Positions 13,078-25,571 of a stretch of 64,000 nucleotides of DNA are shown here, piece by piece (the first letter of the stretch is position 1; each line of letters starts with the position of its first letter). The notes under the pieces are model-generated. The model ran no database searches. It saw only the letters and a list, made by a program, of their open reading frames with translations, and was not told where the DNA came from. Position numbers and translations under genes: made by a program. This DNA is from Akebia trifoliata (Eukaryota > Streptophyta > Magnoliopsida > Ranunculales > Lardizabalaceae). The stretch spans positions 28,771,132-28,835,131 of the forward strand of contig CM030717.1 of assembly GCA_017979445.1 (NCBI GenBank). The letters are read 5' to 3'.

Positions 13078-13429
13078 TAAGATAATAACTAGCTCTTTTT
13101 GTATATCATCTAATCTTTCTATATCAACAACTTTACTACAGATAGCATTGAAGAAAAAATAGAATATGTTAATAGTATACCTAATGTGTTTAGACTAAAT
13201 CGATATTATTTCTATGAGAAGTAATTACTGCATTAAAATATGACAATTATGGGATTTAAGATCTAACAACTTTGAGTCTTCCATTGAAATACTATTTCTG
13301 AAATTTGAAGAATACCTAGATAACACCTTAGGATCATATAGTATTTTTCAAACGCATTTTTTTCGACGGTCAATAAGGTATAAAATGTTGGTGGCAAGTA
13401 TGTTATATTCTCTTTAATCTCTAGTGCTA

Positions 13430-15120
13430 ATTCGGTCCATTACCCAGATCTAAAAAATCCATACGACTCTTTTCCTCGTTTTTTGTTTTTCAAGTATGTT
13501 AAGCAATGTTTCAATAATGCTCTCACATACATTTTTCTTAATATGCATGACATCTAAGTTGTGTCAAACATGTTAATATTTTCAGACTAAAGATAAAAAA
13601 ATATGGACTTTTTTTTCCAAAAAACACTTGTTTCTACATCTTTTGATCGAATCGTCTTTTTTATTTACTTTGAATGGCTTCCTTAATAGATTTTGATCCT
13701 CTCAATATTTTTTAATATCTCGTCCCCATTTAATGGTTTTGGAGGTAACCGCTTCTCTTGCTTACTATCAAATGTTTTTTTTTATTATTTCTTCACTAAA
13801 GTGACTTTGAAAGATATTTTCTATGACCTATGTATACAATCTTTTACTGTGATTCAATCTTCGAGAATCTGTCTCTTCCGTACATATTGCACAAGCACGA
13901 TATCCTTTTACTTAGTAACTGCACAAGTTTCCATATCTAGAAAAGTCGCTTGTCATCCACAATAGTACCACTTTCAACGTAAATGATTGTATTTGATATG
14001 CATCATAAGCATCAATACCAATTTCACACAAAGTTTTAAGTCATCAACCAGTAGTGCTAAATAAATGTTGATGTCATTACTAGGTTGTTGTGGACCTGAT
14101 ATCAGCAATGTTGACATTATAAACTTCATCTTCATACACAACCATGGTGGAAGGTTGTAGGAGATCATTAGAACGGGCCAACAACAATATCTGTTGGTAA
14201 GGCTACTGTGGGTTAATTCTATCTGATGAAATAGCTACCCAGAGGTTTCTTGATTCTGAAGCAAACTCTGGCCACTTATAGTTTATTAGCTTCCATGATG
14301 GAAAGTCAGTTGGGTGACATAGTTTATCATCATTTACTCTTTGATGATCATATTACGTTAGATCAACACTGTCTATTCAAACGTAAACCATTTCTTAAAC
14401 CTCGGGATAATTGGAAAATACCATAGAACTTTTGCATGTATGTCTTTTGTTATCCAAGTCCTATTCTTCTTTAATTGCCATCTCGACGTTGCATAACTGG
14501 ATATATTTTGATAGTATTATACTCATTTCTATAGAATATGCAATCATTAGGATATGCATGTCTCTTCTCGTATTCATTTCCGAATGTTTTCAATGTGTTC
14601 TTGGATTAATGAATTGATACAAACATTTCATTGGGGCTCGGGAGCATATCTCCTAATAATTTCAACAACTCTGAAAATTTTTTACTCAACCAATTTTTTC
14701 CTATTTTCAAGTTCCACAGTTTCATCAATGTCAATAACTTTGTAAATTTTGAGGAACCCAGATATAATGGTTTTTCAACATCTTCGAGCAATTCCCAAAC
14801 AATTTTAGGGTTACTTATAAATTGATTGTATGCCACCTAAACCATCTCAACTGTGTTGTCAAACCTTCATGGGTCACATTTGAACATTTAGCTCATAATT
14901 GAATTGTTGTACATTTACACTTGTCGATGTCCTTTTGGGAATTTTTTTCTACATGAGAAACCTACGTATGATATGTAAGATCTTTCCCATTACTAAACAA
15001 ATGACATTTTATCTCTTCCAACATATGTTTTTTGAAGTTACCACATATTCTACATGGACATCATATTTACTTAGGGTTACTAGTATTATTTGTTGAAAAT
15101 TCTATAAACCGTTCAATCCC
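13430..15120 (-). pseudogene. CACTA TNP2-type transposase, broken
   Basis: Reading the minus strand from high to low coordinates, fragments in different frames resemble the TNP2 family (Transposase_21) in order. At about 15060-14950 there is an N-terminal transposase-associated region with CPCRICGN and EEIKCHLFSNG. At about 14830-14610 come VEKPLYLGSSKFTKLL and FSELLKLLGDMLPS. At about 14320-14200 come HPTDFPSWK, RNLWVAISSDRINP. At 14168-14000 come LPPWLCMKMKFIMSTLLISG and NDINIYLALLVDDLK. At 13760-13480 come KPLNGDEILKNIERI, KKSIFF and SCILRKMY, a degraded form of the family's DVMHIEKN block. Stops and frameshifts interrupt all of it, so it is not functional. Confidence in the family is high because several independent motifs occur in the right order. 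Confidence 0.88.
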
Positions 15121-15434
15121 TCATCATATTTTACTGATAATCTATCTTTAGATATTTAACGTTTGTCCATCTATAATATTCATGAAACATTTCAACTTTA
15201 AACACATGTCATTACGTAAAAAAGAAAATCCCTTTCATATATTCAATATGTTTTTCTCCAATCTAAATATAGTCATCCACCTCTAAACATATACCCTAAT
15301 TTTCTTTCTATATTTCATATCAATCCACATCACATTCTATCCATACACATAATGTGATCATCAATTCATCTATTAATTTATAATTAATATTGAAAATAAC
15401 AATTACATCCAATAATCAATTATAAAATATGTAT

Positions 15435-16029
15435 ATTAGAAAGATAGTCTAGAGGTTTTTTCACAATCATTAATTAATAAATCTAATTAATAATTTATAT
15501 TAAGAATTGAGTTGTGGTAAGGGGATCACATGTGATACTATAATCTCATTTCCTAAGCGTCAAGTTTTAAGGATTGTTCTTAACCTTGGATTGTGTTTCT
15601 AAATCCAATAATATACTCTATCATATAAATATTAGAAAGATAGTTTAGGGGATTTTGTTCACAATCACTAACAAATAAACATAATTAATCATCTGTATTA
15701 AGAATCAAGTTGTGGTGAGGAGATCATATGTGATACCACAAGTTCATTTCCTAAGCACTAAGCTTCAAAGATTGTTCTTAACCTTGAATTATATTTCTAA
15801 TTTCAAATGGTCACTCATAATCAACTATAACACATAAATATTAAAAACATAGTAAAATATTTTGTTCGCATTCACTAACCAATAAACCTAATTAATAATC
15901 TGTATTAAGAATTAAGTTGTGGTGAGGAGATCGTATGTGATACCAAAAACTCATTTCCTAAGCGTCAAGTTTCAATGATTATTCTTAACCTTGGATTATA
16001 TTTTTAATTTCAAATGGTCACTCATATAT
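15435..16029 (+). repeat. About 200-bp tandem triplication
   Basis: Three units begin 'attagaaagatagt' or a variant at 15435, 15630 and 15840 (spacings 195 and 210). Each contains 'aagttgtggtgaggagatc', 'catttcctaagc' and 'attgttcttaaccttg'. They lie in the 5' non-coding part of the CACTA element. No coding capacity was seen. Confidence 0.75.
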
Positions 16030-17514
16030 ATAATTGAACTATTCTACTAATCGAACTAATTTCTTTTATCAATATTAAGTTTATGTACATTTTGGTTCAC
16101 AAATAATTATCCTTAATAAAATAAATAAGCAAGTTTCGATCCTTAGCTTTTACCTATAAGTTCATAAATATTAATTCTTAATAGAAAAAATAGGTACGCT
16201 TTGATCCCTATAACACGACAAGAATTATAACATTATATTGTATTCAATCAATTATATTTTTTCAAAATAGTAAATAAAGTAACTTTGAGTCAATCAATTT
16301 TTTAAAGAAATTTACCTTCTAATGTAAGAATGAGAGATCTCCAACAATATAATAATCAAACATAGGCCTTCAGTTCACTTCCTTCATAGATCAATTGAAT
16401 ACCTTAGGTTTGGCAGATAGAGGTCATGAGTATAAGATGAAGAAAAAGTCCCCTACTTTATATTTACTTAATAGCATCGAAATAAAAAATCAATAAAATT
16501 AGCAATCATATAAACATGATAATTTTTTAAAATTATAAAAATAAATTCTTTTAATACCTACACCATCCCTAAATATTTAAATTATAAAAGGGTCCTTATA
16601 ATACATGTGGATTTGCACATGCCACCCAAATCACTAGAAAAGTTATTGAATTTTTATAATTTCTCAAAGAAGAAAAATTATCCTTTCCTAATCACTATTG
16701 AATTTTCATAGTTTAGAAAACTTTTTCCACTAATCACCATTAAAAGATTGATCAAATTTCTCAATCTTGTAGAATACAATCAAATTATATTATTTCTTCA
16801 AAAATGAATTTCCTACAAGCATTTAGAGTAAAATAATTTTATTAAAATTATAAAAATATTTAGATCTAAAAACTTTTATATTGGATATTCTATAAAATAC
16901 AGTGAATGATGTTAGATTACAAACACATCGAGGCTTAAAAGTTCAAAATAAAAATAATACAAGTCACCATAATTCCAGAGAATCCAGATTTCATTGTTTA
17001 TACACTTAAAATAATATTTTTACATTTTATTTATAATAATAATGAGAATGTGACAAATGGTACCCACCAAAAGCATTGAATAAAAGATTCAAATCTCATT
17101 ATAGAAATCCTAAATCTTTAAAATTAAGAGTGAGAGAAAGTGATATCTGGAAAAGCTGGGATTTGAAGGAGGAACTTAGGAATTGGTGGAGAGAATCGAA
17201 TCCACAAATAGAACCGTCTATGACTCAGACCTAAAAAAAACTTTCGATGAGGTCAAGTTTTTCATGATTTTATGCAATCCCATTTTTAGAATGAACAAAG
17301 AAACATAAAAAATAATGAATCTTCATTGTAGATGTCATACCTATTTCATCGATTGAGTTCGAGAGAGATGGATAAGACAAGAAAAAGATGAGTTCAGTGG
17401 AGCTTGAGAGATTGAGAGAGAAGAAAGTTGAGAGAATATAAGTAGTAGAACTTGAGCAGAGAACAAAAATGCGAAAGTGATAGAAAGAGGCGAAACAACC
17501 CTAATTTTAAAACG

Positions 17515-17920
17515 TTTATAACATTGGTTTTAATACACATCGATGTTATAACTAAAAATAAAATATTTCAAAAAATACCATCACTTATATAATGTTGATT
17601 TTATTACAAATCGACGTTATAATTAAAAACAAAAAATTCAAAGATGCCATTATATAACATCGATTTCACTAAATACCGATGTTATAATTAAAAATAAAAT
17701 ATTACAAAAATGCCAACACTTATATAACATTGGTTTTACTAAATATCAACATTATAATTAAAAATAAAATATTATGAAAATGCCATCACTTATATAAGGT
17801 CAATTTTTCATAAAATCGACATTATAAACCTTTCTAGCATACGATGAAAATTCTATATAGTTTATAACGTCGGTTTTATGAAAAATCGACGTTATAAACT
17901 ATCGTTTTACCCTCCCTTTT
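17515..17920 (+). repeat. CACTA subterminal repeats with hairpin units
   Basis: Four to five units of about 70-80 bp alternate 'tataacatcgatttcacta' with its near inverse 'taccgatgttataatt', followed by 'aaaaataaaatatt'. Near 17860-17900 the pair 'ataacgtcggttttatg' and 'aaaaatcgacgttata' forms a near-palindrome. Clustered short inverted motifs near an end are where CACTA transposases normally bind. Related but looser motifs continue to about 18450. Confidence 0.7.
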
Positions 17921-18508
17921 TTGCATTATTTGCTACAGTATTAATCCAGAAATATCCTACATTCTTTGTTACCCACAAACTTCGGTAATTATTTGTGGAT
18001 TTGCATATCATCAAACACTTTCTTCCTTTGTAACTTGAAATTGGAACTTCAGCAACATAGTGATTGCTTCTGCAATTCCTTTTCTTCCTTCTTCAGTTAT
18101 CAAACTGAAGTTTTACTGCCACAATTTCCTAAACCCTTCTATGCCAATACAATATCGATAAAATGATAATATTTTTTTTCTTCATAGTCTCCAATATGAA
18201 AACGATTTAGGGTTAGAGTCGGAGCACATAAAAACTTATTTGAAAAAGAAAAGCTTCCTATAGTTAATTTATAAATAATAATATTTTTATATCATCAATT
18301 TGTGAAAAAATTGTCGTTATAAGCTTGAAAATTTGTGAAAAAATAGCTTTGTAACTTCAAATTTTGCAAAAATCGACGTTATAAGCCTTTATAGAATTTT
18401 TTGCGCAATTTTTCGCGAAAATTACACTTTTATAATGTCGTTTTACTTGAAATCCAACATTAAAGATAAAACTTGAGCGCTTCCTATTCCGCTCGGTGTA
18501 TAATAGTG

Positions 18509-19333
18509 GTGCTTGATTTGTTAGAAATCGAAATTAAATGCGTGGATGGCTTCATTATGCATAACATGCTATGTTTTTATTGTTTTCAGTTAACAATTTA
18601 TTAGAATAACGTAAGGGTAATATTGTCAAAATGACTATTTATGTTTAAATTTTGCTTGTAACAAAAAACTTTTAAAAATGGTAAACAAACAACTTTTTCA
18701 TAACAAGATTTCAGATTCCAGAATTCAGAAAATAGAAATTGGACATCAGACTTCAGACTTTAAAAGTGTTACCAAACATACCCTAAAAAATATCAAAACA
18801 TAGGAAGGCAAATGGACCAAATGCACCGTGGGTCAAACCCATTTTTCAATTAGTGGATATCCGGCTCACTTCTTCTTTGAACTCTTTCATTGAATGATCT
18901 AACCACTCAAAATTTCAAAAAAGTTGCCATTTCAAAAACTCAGTCCAAGGTTATGTGGAGTGCTTTGATATCAATATTTTTTGCACACTTGAGCAAGAAG
19001 AATTCCTGCAAAGTTGAGCAATCAAGGCATTCTTTAACCTAATATGGAAAGAACTAAAATTGATAAAAGAAAATCAAAATAGATTTCATATTACCCCCTC
19101 TAATTAGTGTAATTACTCTCGGAGACCTTTATGTCATTATATCTCATTTCTTGAATAAAAATAATAAATTTAACCTTGTAACCCCACCTTAGATCTTTTT
19201 ACCTCCAACCATTGCACTAAGTGAAGGATTTTAAGTTTGATTAGAAATGGCTTCCTTGAAATTGGAGCTTTGGAAGTTTTTAATGGTGGAAAATAGAAGA
19301 AAAAAAAATGAAGAATGAAAATGGAAGGGAAGA
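18509..19333. other. Intergenic sequence, nothing assigned
   Basis: No coding motif, RNA gene or clean terminal repeat was seen. The phrase 'gtgttaccaaacatacccta' at 18769-18788 resembles the end of a hAT/Harbinger-type MITE, but I found no partner end. Confidence 0.4.
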
Positions 19334-20698
19334 GATGGACCTTCAAAAAAGTGGAAAAGATCAAAAGATATTAAAATCAAATCAAAATAAGAAAAACTTT
19401 AGATAAATGTGGTTTTGGAAGAAGAAGTCTACACCGTCTATCTTGCAAGTTTTGATGCCTCAGTTTTAATGATGCTTTATAAAATGAATATTTATCATGG
19501 TATTTTGATAATTTAACTCCCATAAAATCAAGTTAATCATTTTGAGAATTTTTTTTAACTTGCCATCAATCAAGGGATGAAGATCTACTCTTGCATTTAT
19601 CAAAGGCTTTGCCCTAGTTTCTAACATTTTACAAGATGGTACTACTAAAATAATTAATTCTTTTAAAATTAGATCATGATAACTAGACAAAATGAAATTT
19701 TGATTCCATAGCTCAATTGGTTGACATGCCGAAATCCAACTTTGAGGTTGTCTCTTCAAAGTCCAATTTACCCATAAAAAATAAAAGGGAAAATTACTTA
19801 AAGAACCTTGTGGGAGGGGTTTTTTTGCCCTTCTAAATAATCCCTAAGTTTAGGGTGGCTCCTAAGTAGTCCATTTGCTAAACTTTTGTTCTCTTCAAGT
19901 CCAAGTCCAACCGCATCTCTCGTTCAAATACTTTTGAAATACACATACTACCATTTTCTCATCTTCTTCACATAGATTTTTCAACAGTATTTGAGATCAT
20001 TTTCGATGATTTTTTTATCTTGGATGACGAATGGAGAATGATATGTACTTAATTTTCAAAATTTATATTTATTTCGATGATTTATTAAAAAACTGAATAA
20101 CAAAGTTAAGATTCTAAATTTTTTGATGAATTAGTCGTAACTTTTGATTCACAATTATGATATATGTATTTTGAGGAGATTTACCCAATATCGAAGTCGG
20201 AAAACAATTAAATTAAAAATAATAATAACGAAAAATCTGGATCACATTTACAATGTTGGGTTCACCATTTTTTATTGTCTAGTTCAACATTTGTATTGTT
20301 GAACTCACCTCTTTTATTGTGGAGATCAACAATTTTTTTTAAGGTATGTTTGATAGCATGGAAAGTGACTTTCCATGAAATTTGAAATCCATGAAAAAAT
20401 AGTGGTGAAAAATACGTAGGGTTGGAAAATCAAATTCTATTGTTTGATTATTCTTGGATAAAATTATGAAAAAATTATATGGGAAAAAAGAAGAAAAAGA
20501 AGGAGAGGAGGAGGAGGAGAAAAAAGATGAGAGGAGGGGAAGAAGAAGAGGAAGAAGAAGATGAGGAGGAAGAGGGAGGGGGGAGGATGTTGTGGTGGTG
20601 ACAGTGACGGTGACGACGGTGGCGACGGAGATAAGTGAAGAAGAAGATGAGGGGAGAGTGTGGTGGTGGCGGAAGAGATGAGAGAGAGAGAGAGAGAG

Positions 20699-23600
20699 TG
20701 TAACACCCCAAAATTTTAATTCGTATCTCGAGGAAAATAAATAGTGGAATTTTAAGAAAATCTTGAAAGTGGGACTTAGGGTAAAACTGTGGGACCTTGT
20801 TTTGATCATTTTTAATAGAATCTGACCTCACCATTAGATTCAAAATGATCGAAAAACATAGTTTAGCCTATAAGCACGCTCAAATGCGAGTCCAAATATA
20901 AAAGTTGCAAAATCCTCGATTATCGGGTCGGACCAGGCTAAAACAGTAACTTTTTGTTGGAGTAATAATTTTAAAAATTCGATCATACCATTGGTTTCAT
21001 AACGAAAAATTATTCAACATAAACTATTTATTTGTCATTTTTGGAGATCAGGAAGTTGAATTATCGTCAAAAAACGAAAACGACATCAAGTTTATGGGTC
21101 ACGTCAGGCCAAAAATGTAAATTTTTGATAGAGACATAATTTGTAGAAATTGACTATACCATTAGATCCGGAATGAAAAATTAGGCGAAATAGAGTATTC
21201 GTTTGTCAGTTTTGGAGACCGAATGACCAAGTTATCGTCGATCAAAACAATAGGCGAAATACCGAATTCGTCCCAAATATTATATAAATAATATTTAAAA
21301 TTTTTTTTTAATCTCATCTTCCCCACTCGTCCAAACAGTGCGAAAAAAAAAAAACGAAAAAAAAAAAAAAATTTGTTTTTCTCCGATTTTTCCACTTCAG
21401 ATCTCTCGCAAACGGTCCACTTTCGACGATCGCCGCAGAAGAGAAAAAGGTCCGCAGCTTCGTTCTCTACAAAACCCACCCAACCTATCTTCATTTCACT
21501 TTCTATTTCACCCGATATCGTCAAAAATCAGCCGTATTTGGATACAGAAATTTCGAAACTTTGACCTCGGATTTCGTCCGTTTCGGGGTCAAATCGCTTT
21601 CCGACGCAGAAGGGAGAAACGTCCGCAGCCTCATTCTCTACATAACCCAACCAAGTTCCTTCCGTTTTCTCGTCTTTTTCACCCCGTATAGTCAAAAATC
21701 AGCCGTATTTTTATACGGAGATTTTCGTAACTTCAACCTCGATTTTCATCAATTTCGGGGTCAAACCGTCTTTCATCGTAGAAGGGAGAAGAGACGAGCA
21801 CATCGAGATCTTCAAAACCACCAGGCTGGTTTCGAAAATCAGCCGCTTCGAAGTTCGGTCCGTCTCGATTTCCGCGCCGTTCGCCTCGATTTCCGCGCAC
21901 GTCCTTCAATTCCGTCGCCTAGTGATTGTAAGGAACTCTAAATTTCTATTAGTAATCGTAGATTGTGAAAATTGCATTTAGAATTTTATTGGAAAATTTT
22001 GGATGTATTTCCGAAATGTAGAATTCTTTTGTTATTTCAAAAATTCACGCCAGAAATTGCATGATTGATATGTTTAATTGTATTTTTAACAAATTATACG
22101 TGGGTAAGTATTTTATTGGGTTATTTCTGTAAGTTGGGTCCTATGCACTGCTCGGACCCATTTTAATATAAGTTTTATATTTTTTGAAGGTTTTGATAAA
22201 AATAAATTCTTTAGTTGGAAAATGTGATTTAATATTCAAATGAACTCATATTGAGTTGATGAATATCAGAAAATGGATGTTTTTATTGAAGAGATTGAAA
22301 ATTGTAAAAATTGAAAAAAAGAAAAAGGGTATGAAACGGTAAAATGTCAGAGTCACACCCGAGGGGTGATGTCTGCATTTTACGTTGTTGTGTTGTGTGT
22401 AGGTTGGTGAACAGATATCCAGGGATAATATTATTGGTTGCATGTTTATTTCCTTTCTGTTAGCGCGAGGCGCTCTGTTATGTTATTTATTTTAGGCCGG
22501 GTGGCCACACTTGCATGGTAGGAAACTGGATATCTATTCTCAACCTTGTATTGTTAATTTCTCTTTTGTTTTCAAATGAAAATAATATATATAAGTAGCT
22601 ATTTTGTGAGCTGTTAAAGAGTTTGTGAATGCCTGAAGGAATAGTGCATCATATCATCCGGAGTGGTGTACTATCCTGGGATGTACGGTAGGGACCACCA
22701 AACTCATACGTGGTATGGGACGCGTATGAGAGTGGAGTCACAACTGGAATCCGGGTTTATTCCTCTCTATCTTTACCAGTGAACTTGTAATGTAAAGGTG
22801 GTCGTATACGAATGGTTTGTATCTTTGGGAATCACATGTACGCCTGATAGGCATAGACGAAGATGATTAGTCAGTGATCACTAACAATCTATAGTAGTCG
22901 AACGTTCTGACACATCGAAAAGAGACCCATTGCTTACGGTCACGTCAAACGGCCAGCCTGAGCCGGATAAATGGTCAACCAAACGTGGTAAGGGCAGCGA
23001 CCGGCCACAAAATCAGGAACTAAAAGCCAGAAAGGAATTGTAACATCATGTCCCGACTGGGAGCGATCCAGTCGTGAATCCCAACTCTCTAATTCCAATA
23101 CTCCACCATCGTGTATTATGTATCTGTTGCTTATTTTGATATATAAAATGAAATGCATGTTTATTGTTTCCATTTGATCAGTTAGATTTGTATAAAAAGA
23201 GAATGTTATAGTGAGTACTGCTGATCGATGTAATGTGAGTTTTAAAATGTTTAGTTGCTCATCCCTGGCTATATGTACCAGTTAATCGTAGTTTTCTTCT
23301 GTAAAACTTTGTTTATTTTAAAATTATTCAGTATGTTTATTCGTTCATGTTAGGAGAGGTTATTGGCAGAAATTGTTGTTTCCTTACTGGGTAACCATTG
23401 TTACTCACCCTTTCATCCTCCATTTTTTAGTTTCAGATCCGAAGCTTAGCGAGGCAGGAGTAGAACATGAGTGAGAATCATCTGGTGAGTCAGATAGACA
23501 GCCAGAGTCCGTCACCTGGTAAGTATTGGAGTTATACTCCATTTGTCTAGGAGTATTATAGATTTATATTGAGCGTTAGGACTCTTGTTAGAGTGAGAAA

Positions 23601-23849
23601 ATTTTGTATAATCCCGTAAATTTTCTTCTTCCGCACTCTGATAATTCGTACGTTATTAGACTTATATAGGCTTCCGCTAGTATTATATTTTGTATATGTA
23701 TGCAGGATTGTATGTCGTTTATCAGGTGCAGGTTGAACGCCTTGGAATGCTAACATAAACAGAGGAGACCATGCCGAAATTTCGAGGTGCTACATAATAC
23801 CTCGAGATCTGACATGGGGATTTGTGTTAGCGTTCGACGGGGCGCCACA
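20699..23849 (-). mobile_element. Solo LTR, 3.3-kb gypsy-type family, copy 2 (reverse)
   Basis: On the plus strand it starts TGTAACACCCC and ends GGGGCGCCACA, with an identical 5-bp duplication GAGAG at 20694-20698 and 23850-23854. It is inserted in the GA tract of the MITE. Its outer part (about 22380-23849) matches copies 1 and 3 in reverse, including the block around 22930-22970. Its inner part (about 21300-21900) differs and carries a tandem repeat instead of the GTCGGTGG palindrome cluster, so it is a different subfamily. Confidence 0.85.
21425..21860 (+). repeat. About 172-bp tandem repeat inside solo LTR copy 2
   Basis: Two full units and a partial third share 'cgcagaag(a/g)gagaaa', 'tcaaaaatcagccgtattt' and 'tttcggggtcaaa'; the last phrase occurs at 21581 and 21753. 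Several overlapping open frames (for example 21338-21691 and 21561-21941) arise from this G+C-richer array and are not supported as genes. Confidence 0.7.
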
Positions 23850-25312
23850 GAGAGAAAGTGGTCGAAGATGGCAATGACGGTGATGGCAACGACGATGGTG
23901 AAAATGACGTGACGACGACGTGGTTATTGTGATGGTGGTGGTGGTGGTAGGGAAAAAGAAAATATAAGTGTGAAAGGATTGGGGATGGAAAATTTGGGTG
24001 GATTTCACTTTCCCACCCATATGGGTGGGAAAGTGAAATCCATGTTTTGGTGGACTTTTTGGTTGAGGTGGAAAATGAATTTCCATTTCCATGTGCAATC
24101 AAACACTTAAAAATGTTATTTTCCATGAAAATTGATTTTCCACCCTATTTTCCATATGCAATCAAACATACCCTTAATGAAAATATTGTTGAACTCGACG
24201 ACAATTAAATATGACTTAAAAGCTTCAAGTTCATCAATAATATAACCTAGATCATCGAGTTTGATAACATTAATATATTGAATTTGACGATAATTAGTAA
24301 TGAACTTAATACTTAAAGTCATGTTTAATTATTGTCGAGTTCTACATATTTTCATAAAAAAAAACCATCAAACTCAACAATTAAAGTGGTGATTTCAAAA
24401 AATAAAATTATTGAATTAGACAATAAAAAGTGGTGAACTTAACACTATAAATGAAATACATTATTTTCATTTTTTTGACTTCAACATTAGGTAAATCTCA
24501 TCAAAATACCCAAAATGCATATATTATAGTTATGATATAATCATAAAAAATCTTAGAATCTCAACTCTATTCTTCATTTTCTTAAAATAAATCATGCAAA
24601 AAAAAAAAAAAAAACATCTAATGTTCAAAATTAAGAGTATAACATTCTCCATTTGTTATTCATGATAAATAATCGCAACCATTGGGAAATCTAACTATGT
24701 GAAAAAAATGAAAAATGTTAGCTTGGGTACTTAAAAAATATTATAACATGAGATGAGGTTCATAGACTATTATTAAGAAATGACTATTAAGATGCCATTC
24801 AAAACTTAGGGATTTTTTCCTATTTAGAAAAAAGTCCCTCGCCTGGCTCCTTTAAGTAATTTTCAAAAAATAATGATCCCGTTATTCCCGTAGTGCATGT
24901 GTATGTGCATGTCTATCCCCTCCCATACTTCAAAAACTAAAATTTAAAAATAAAACGAGTTTTGTTTTTTTTTTCAAGAATCATTGAGTTTAATATGAGT
25001 TATTGAAATATAGACCGACCTGTTAAATCATTATTTAATGAATCTCACCCCTCGACCACGTGCTTGTGTTTCTTCATAAATTGTCTCTAAAGTGCATAGA
25101 AGCTGAACAAAATGCCTCCAACAACTCATGTTACCCATGTTACCTTTACAGGACAAGCTCACAATAAAAGTTTTGTCGGAAGATAGGTTGGGGTAATAAA
25201 TTTATAATGACACGTGGCAGGATTATATGATATAATTTGGACGATAATGTTCCACGTGGCAACATCATATGTTATGATTTGCACGATCATCTCCAGCTAT
25301 TTTGGTTTGAAG

Positions 25313-25571
25313 CACTATAACATTTTTGGTCTATAACGGCGGAAATATCCGTCGCTAAATGGCAATTTTTCCGCCAGTAAAAACTATTGCGGAGATGAGC
25401 AGCGGAAATCAGATCCGATATTGTATCCTCGGTCACTAAATGTAGCGGCGGAACATAAGATCCGTTGTTAAATGTACTATCTTTAGCGGCGGATATTAAT
25501 ATCCGTCACAATAGATTGATTTTTAAAATTAATAGAATATTCAACATATAACGACGAATCTTATGATCCGC
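25313..25571 (+). mobile_element. CACTA-like non-autonomous fragment in duplicate A only
   Basis: The block begins CACTATAACATTTTTGG and contains repeated 'agcggcgga...atccgt' motifs, including a 'gcggcggatattaatatccgtc' type hairpin near 25481. In duplicate B the same position (after 'tttggtttgaag') reads straight on through about 25 bp to 'caatgggagcaataa'. The fragment therefore replaced or disrupted a few bases in copy A. No TAGTG right end remains. Confidence 0.6.

Larger units (their letters stand above)
13430..18508 (-). mobile_element. Decayed CACTA (En/Spm-type) element, minus strand
   Basis: The 5' terminus is probably at 18508, where the plus strand ends 'cggtgtataatagtg' (CACTATTATACACCG on the element strand). 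Subterminal repeats of 'atcgacgttata' type occupy about 17515-17920 and 18360-18450. A TNP2-like transposase follows on the minus strand at 15120-13430. No matching CACTATTATA end was seen at the low-coordinate side, so the 3' terminus is lost or lies unrecognised between 13078 and 13430. Boundaries on that side are approximate. Confidence 0.65.
20342..24173 (+). mobile_element. MITE with GGTATGTTTGAT ends, host of a solo LTR
   Basis: Left end 'aggtatgtttgat' and right end 'atcaaacataccc' form terminal inverted repeats, flanked by TTA on both sides (20339-20341 and 24174-24176). A 3-bp TTA duplication and this TIR suit a PIF/Harbinger-type MITE, though hAT-type cannot be excluded. Its own sequence is about 676 bp, with GA-rich and GACGG-rich low-complexity stretches. 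A related uninterrupted copy lies at 55901-56446. Confidence 0.7.
19787..24864 (+). mobile_element. Mutator-like foldback element, copy A, interrupted
   Basis: The element begins GGGAAAATTACTTAAAG and ends 'ctttaagtaattttc', giving long inverted arms. The left 9-bp flank is AAAATAAAA, as in copy B; the right flank has decayed. The arms match over several hundred bases: for example the 'aggagatttacccaatat' block near 20170 is the inverse of a block near 24490. Without the inserted MITE it would be about 1.2 kb. No transposase is encoded. Long inverted arms with a 9-bp duplication (clear in copy B) suggest Mutator mobilisation; this is inference. Confidence 0.75.

Noticed and set aside
20339..20809. 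156-codon and overlapping minus-strand frames rich in Ser/Pro/Leu
   Set aside because: Low-complexity translation of GAAGAGG-type repeats in a MITE, crossing into the inserted LTR.
21338..21941. Overlapping frames of 117 and 126 codons
   Set aside because: Products of the 172-bp tandem repeat in solo LTR copy 2; they overlap in different frames and have no domain.
20699..23849. Considered as a complete small retrotransposon (TRIM/LARD) rather than a solo LTR
   Set aside because: No repeated ends longer than the TG...CA borders, no PBS or PPT inside; a solo LTR is simpler.
23790..24126. Histidine/threonine-rich minus-strand frames
   Set aside because: Translation of GATGGTGG-type low-complexity DNA in the MITE.
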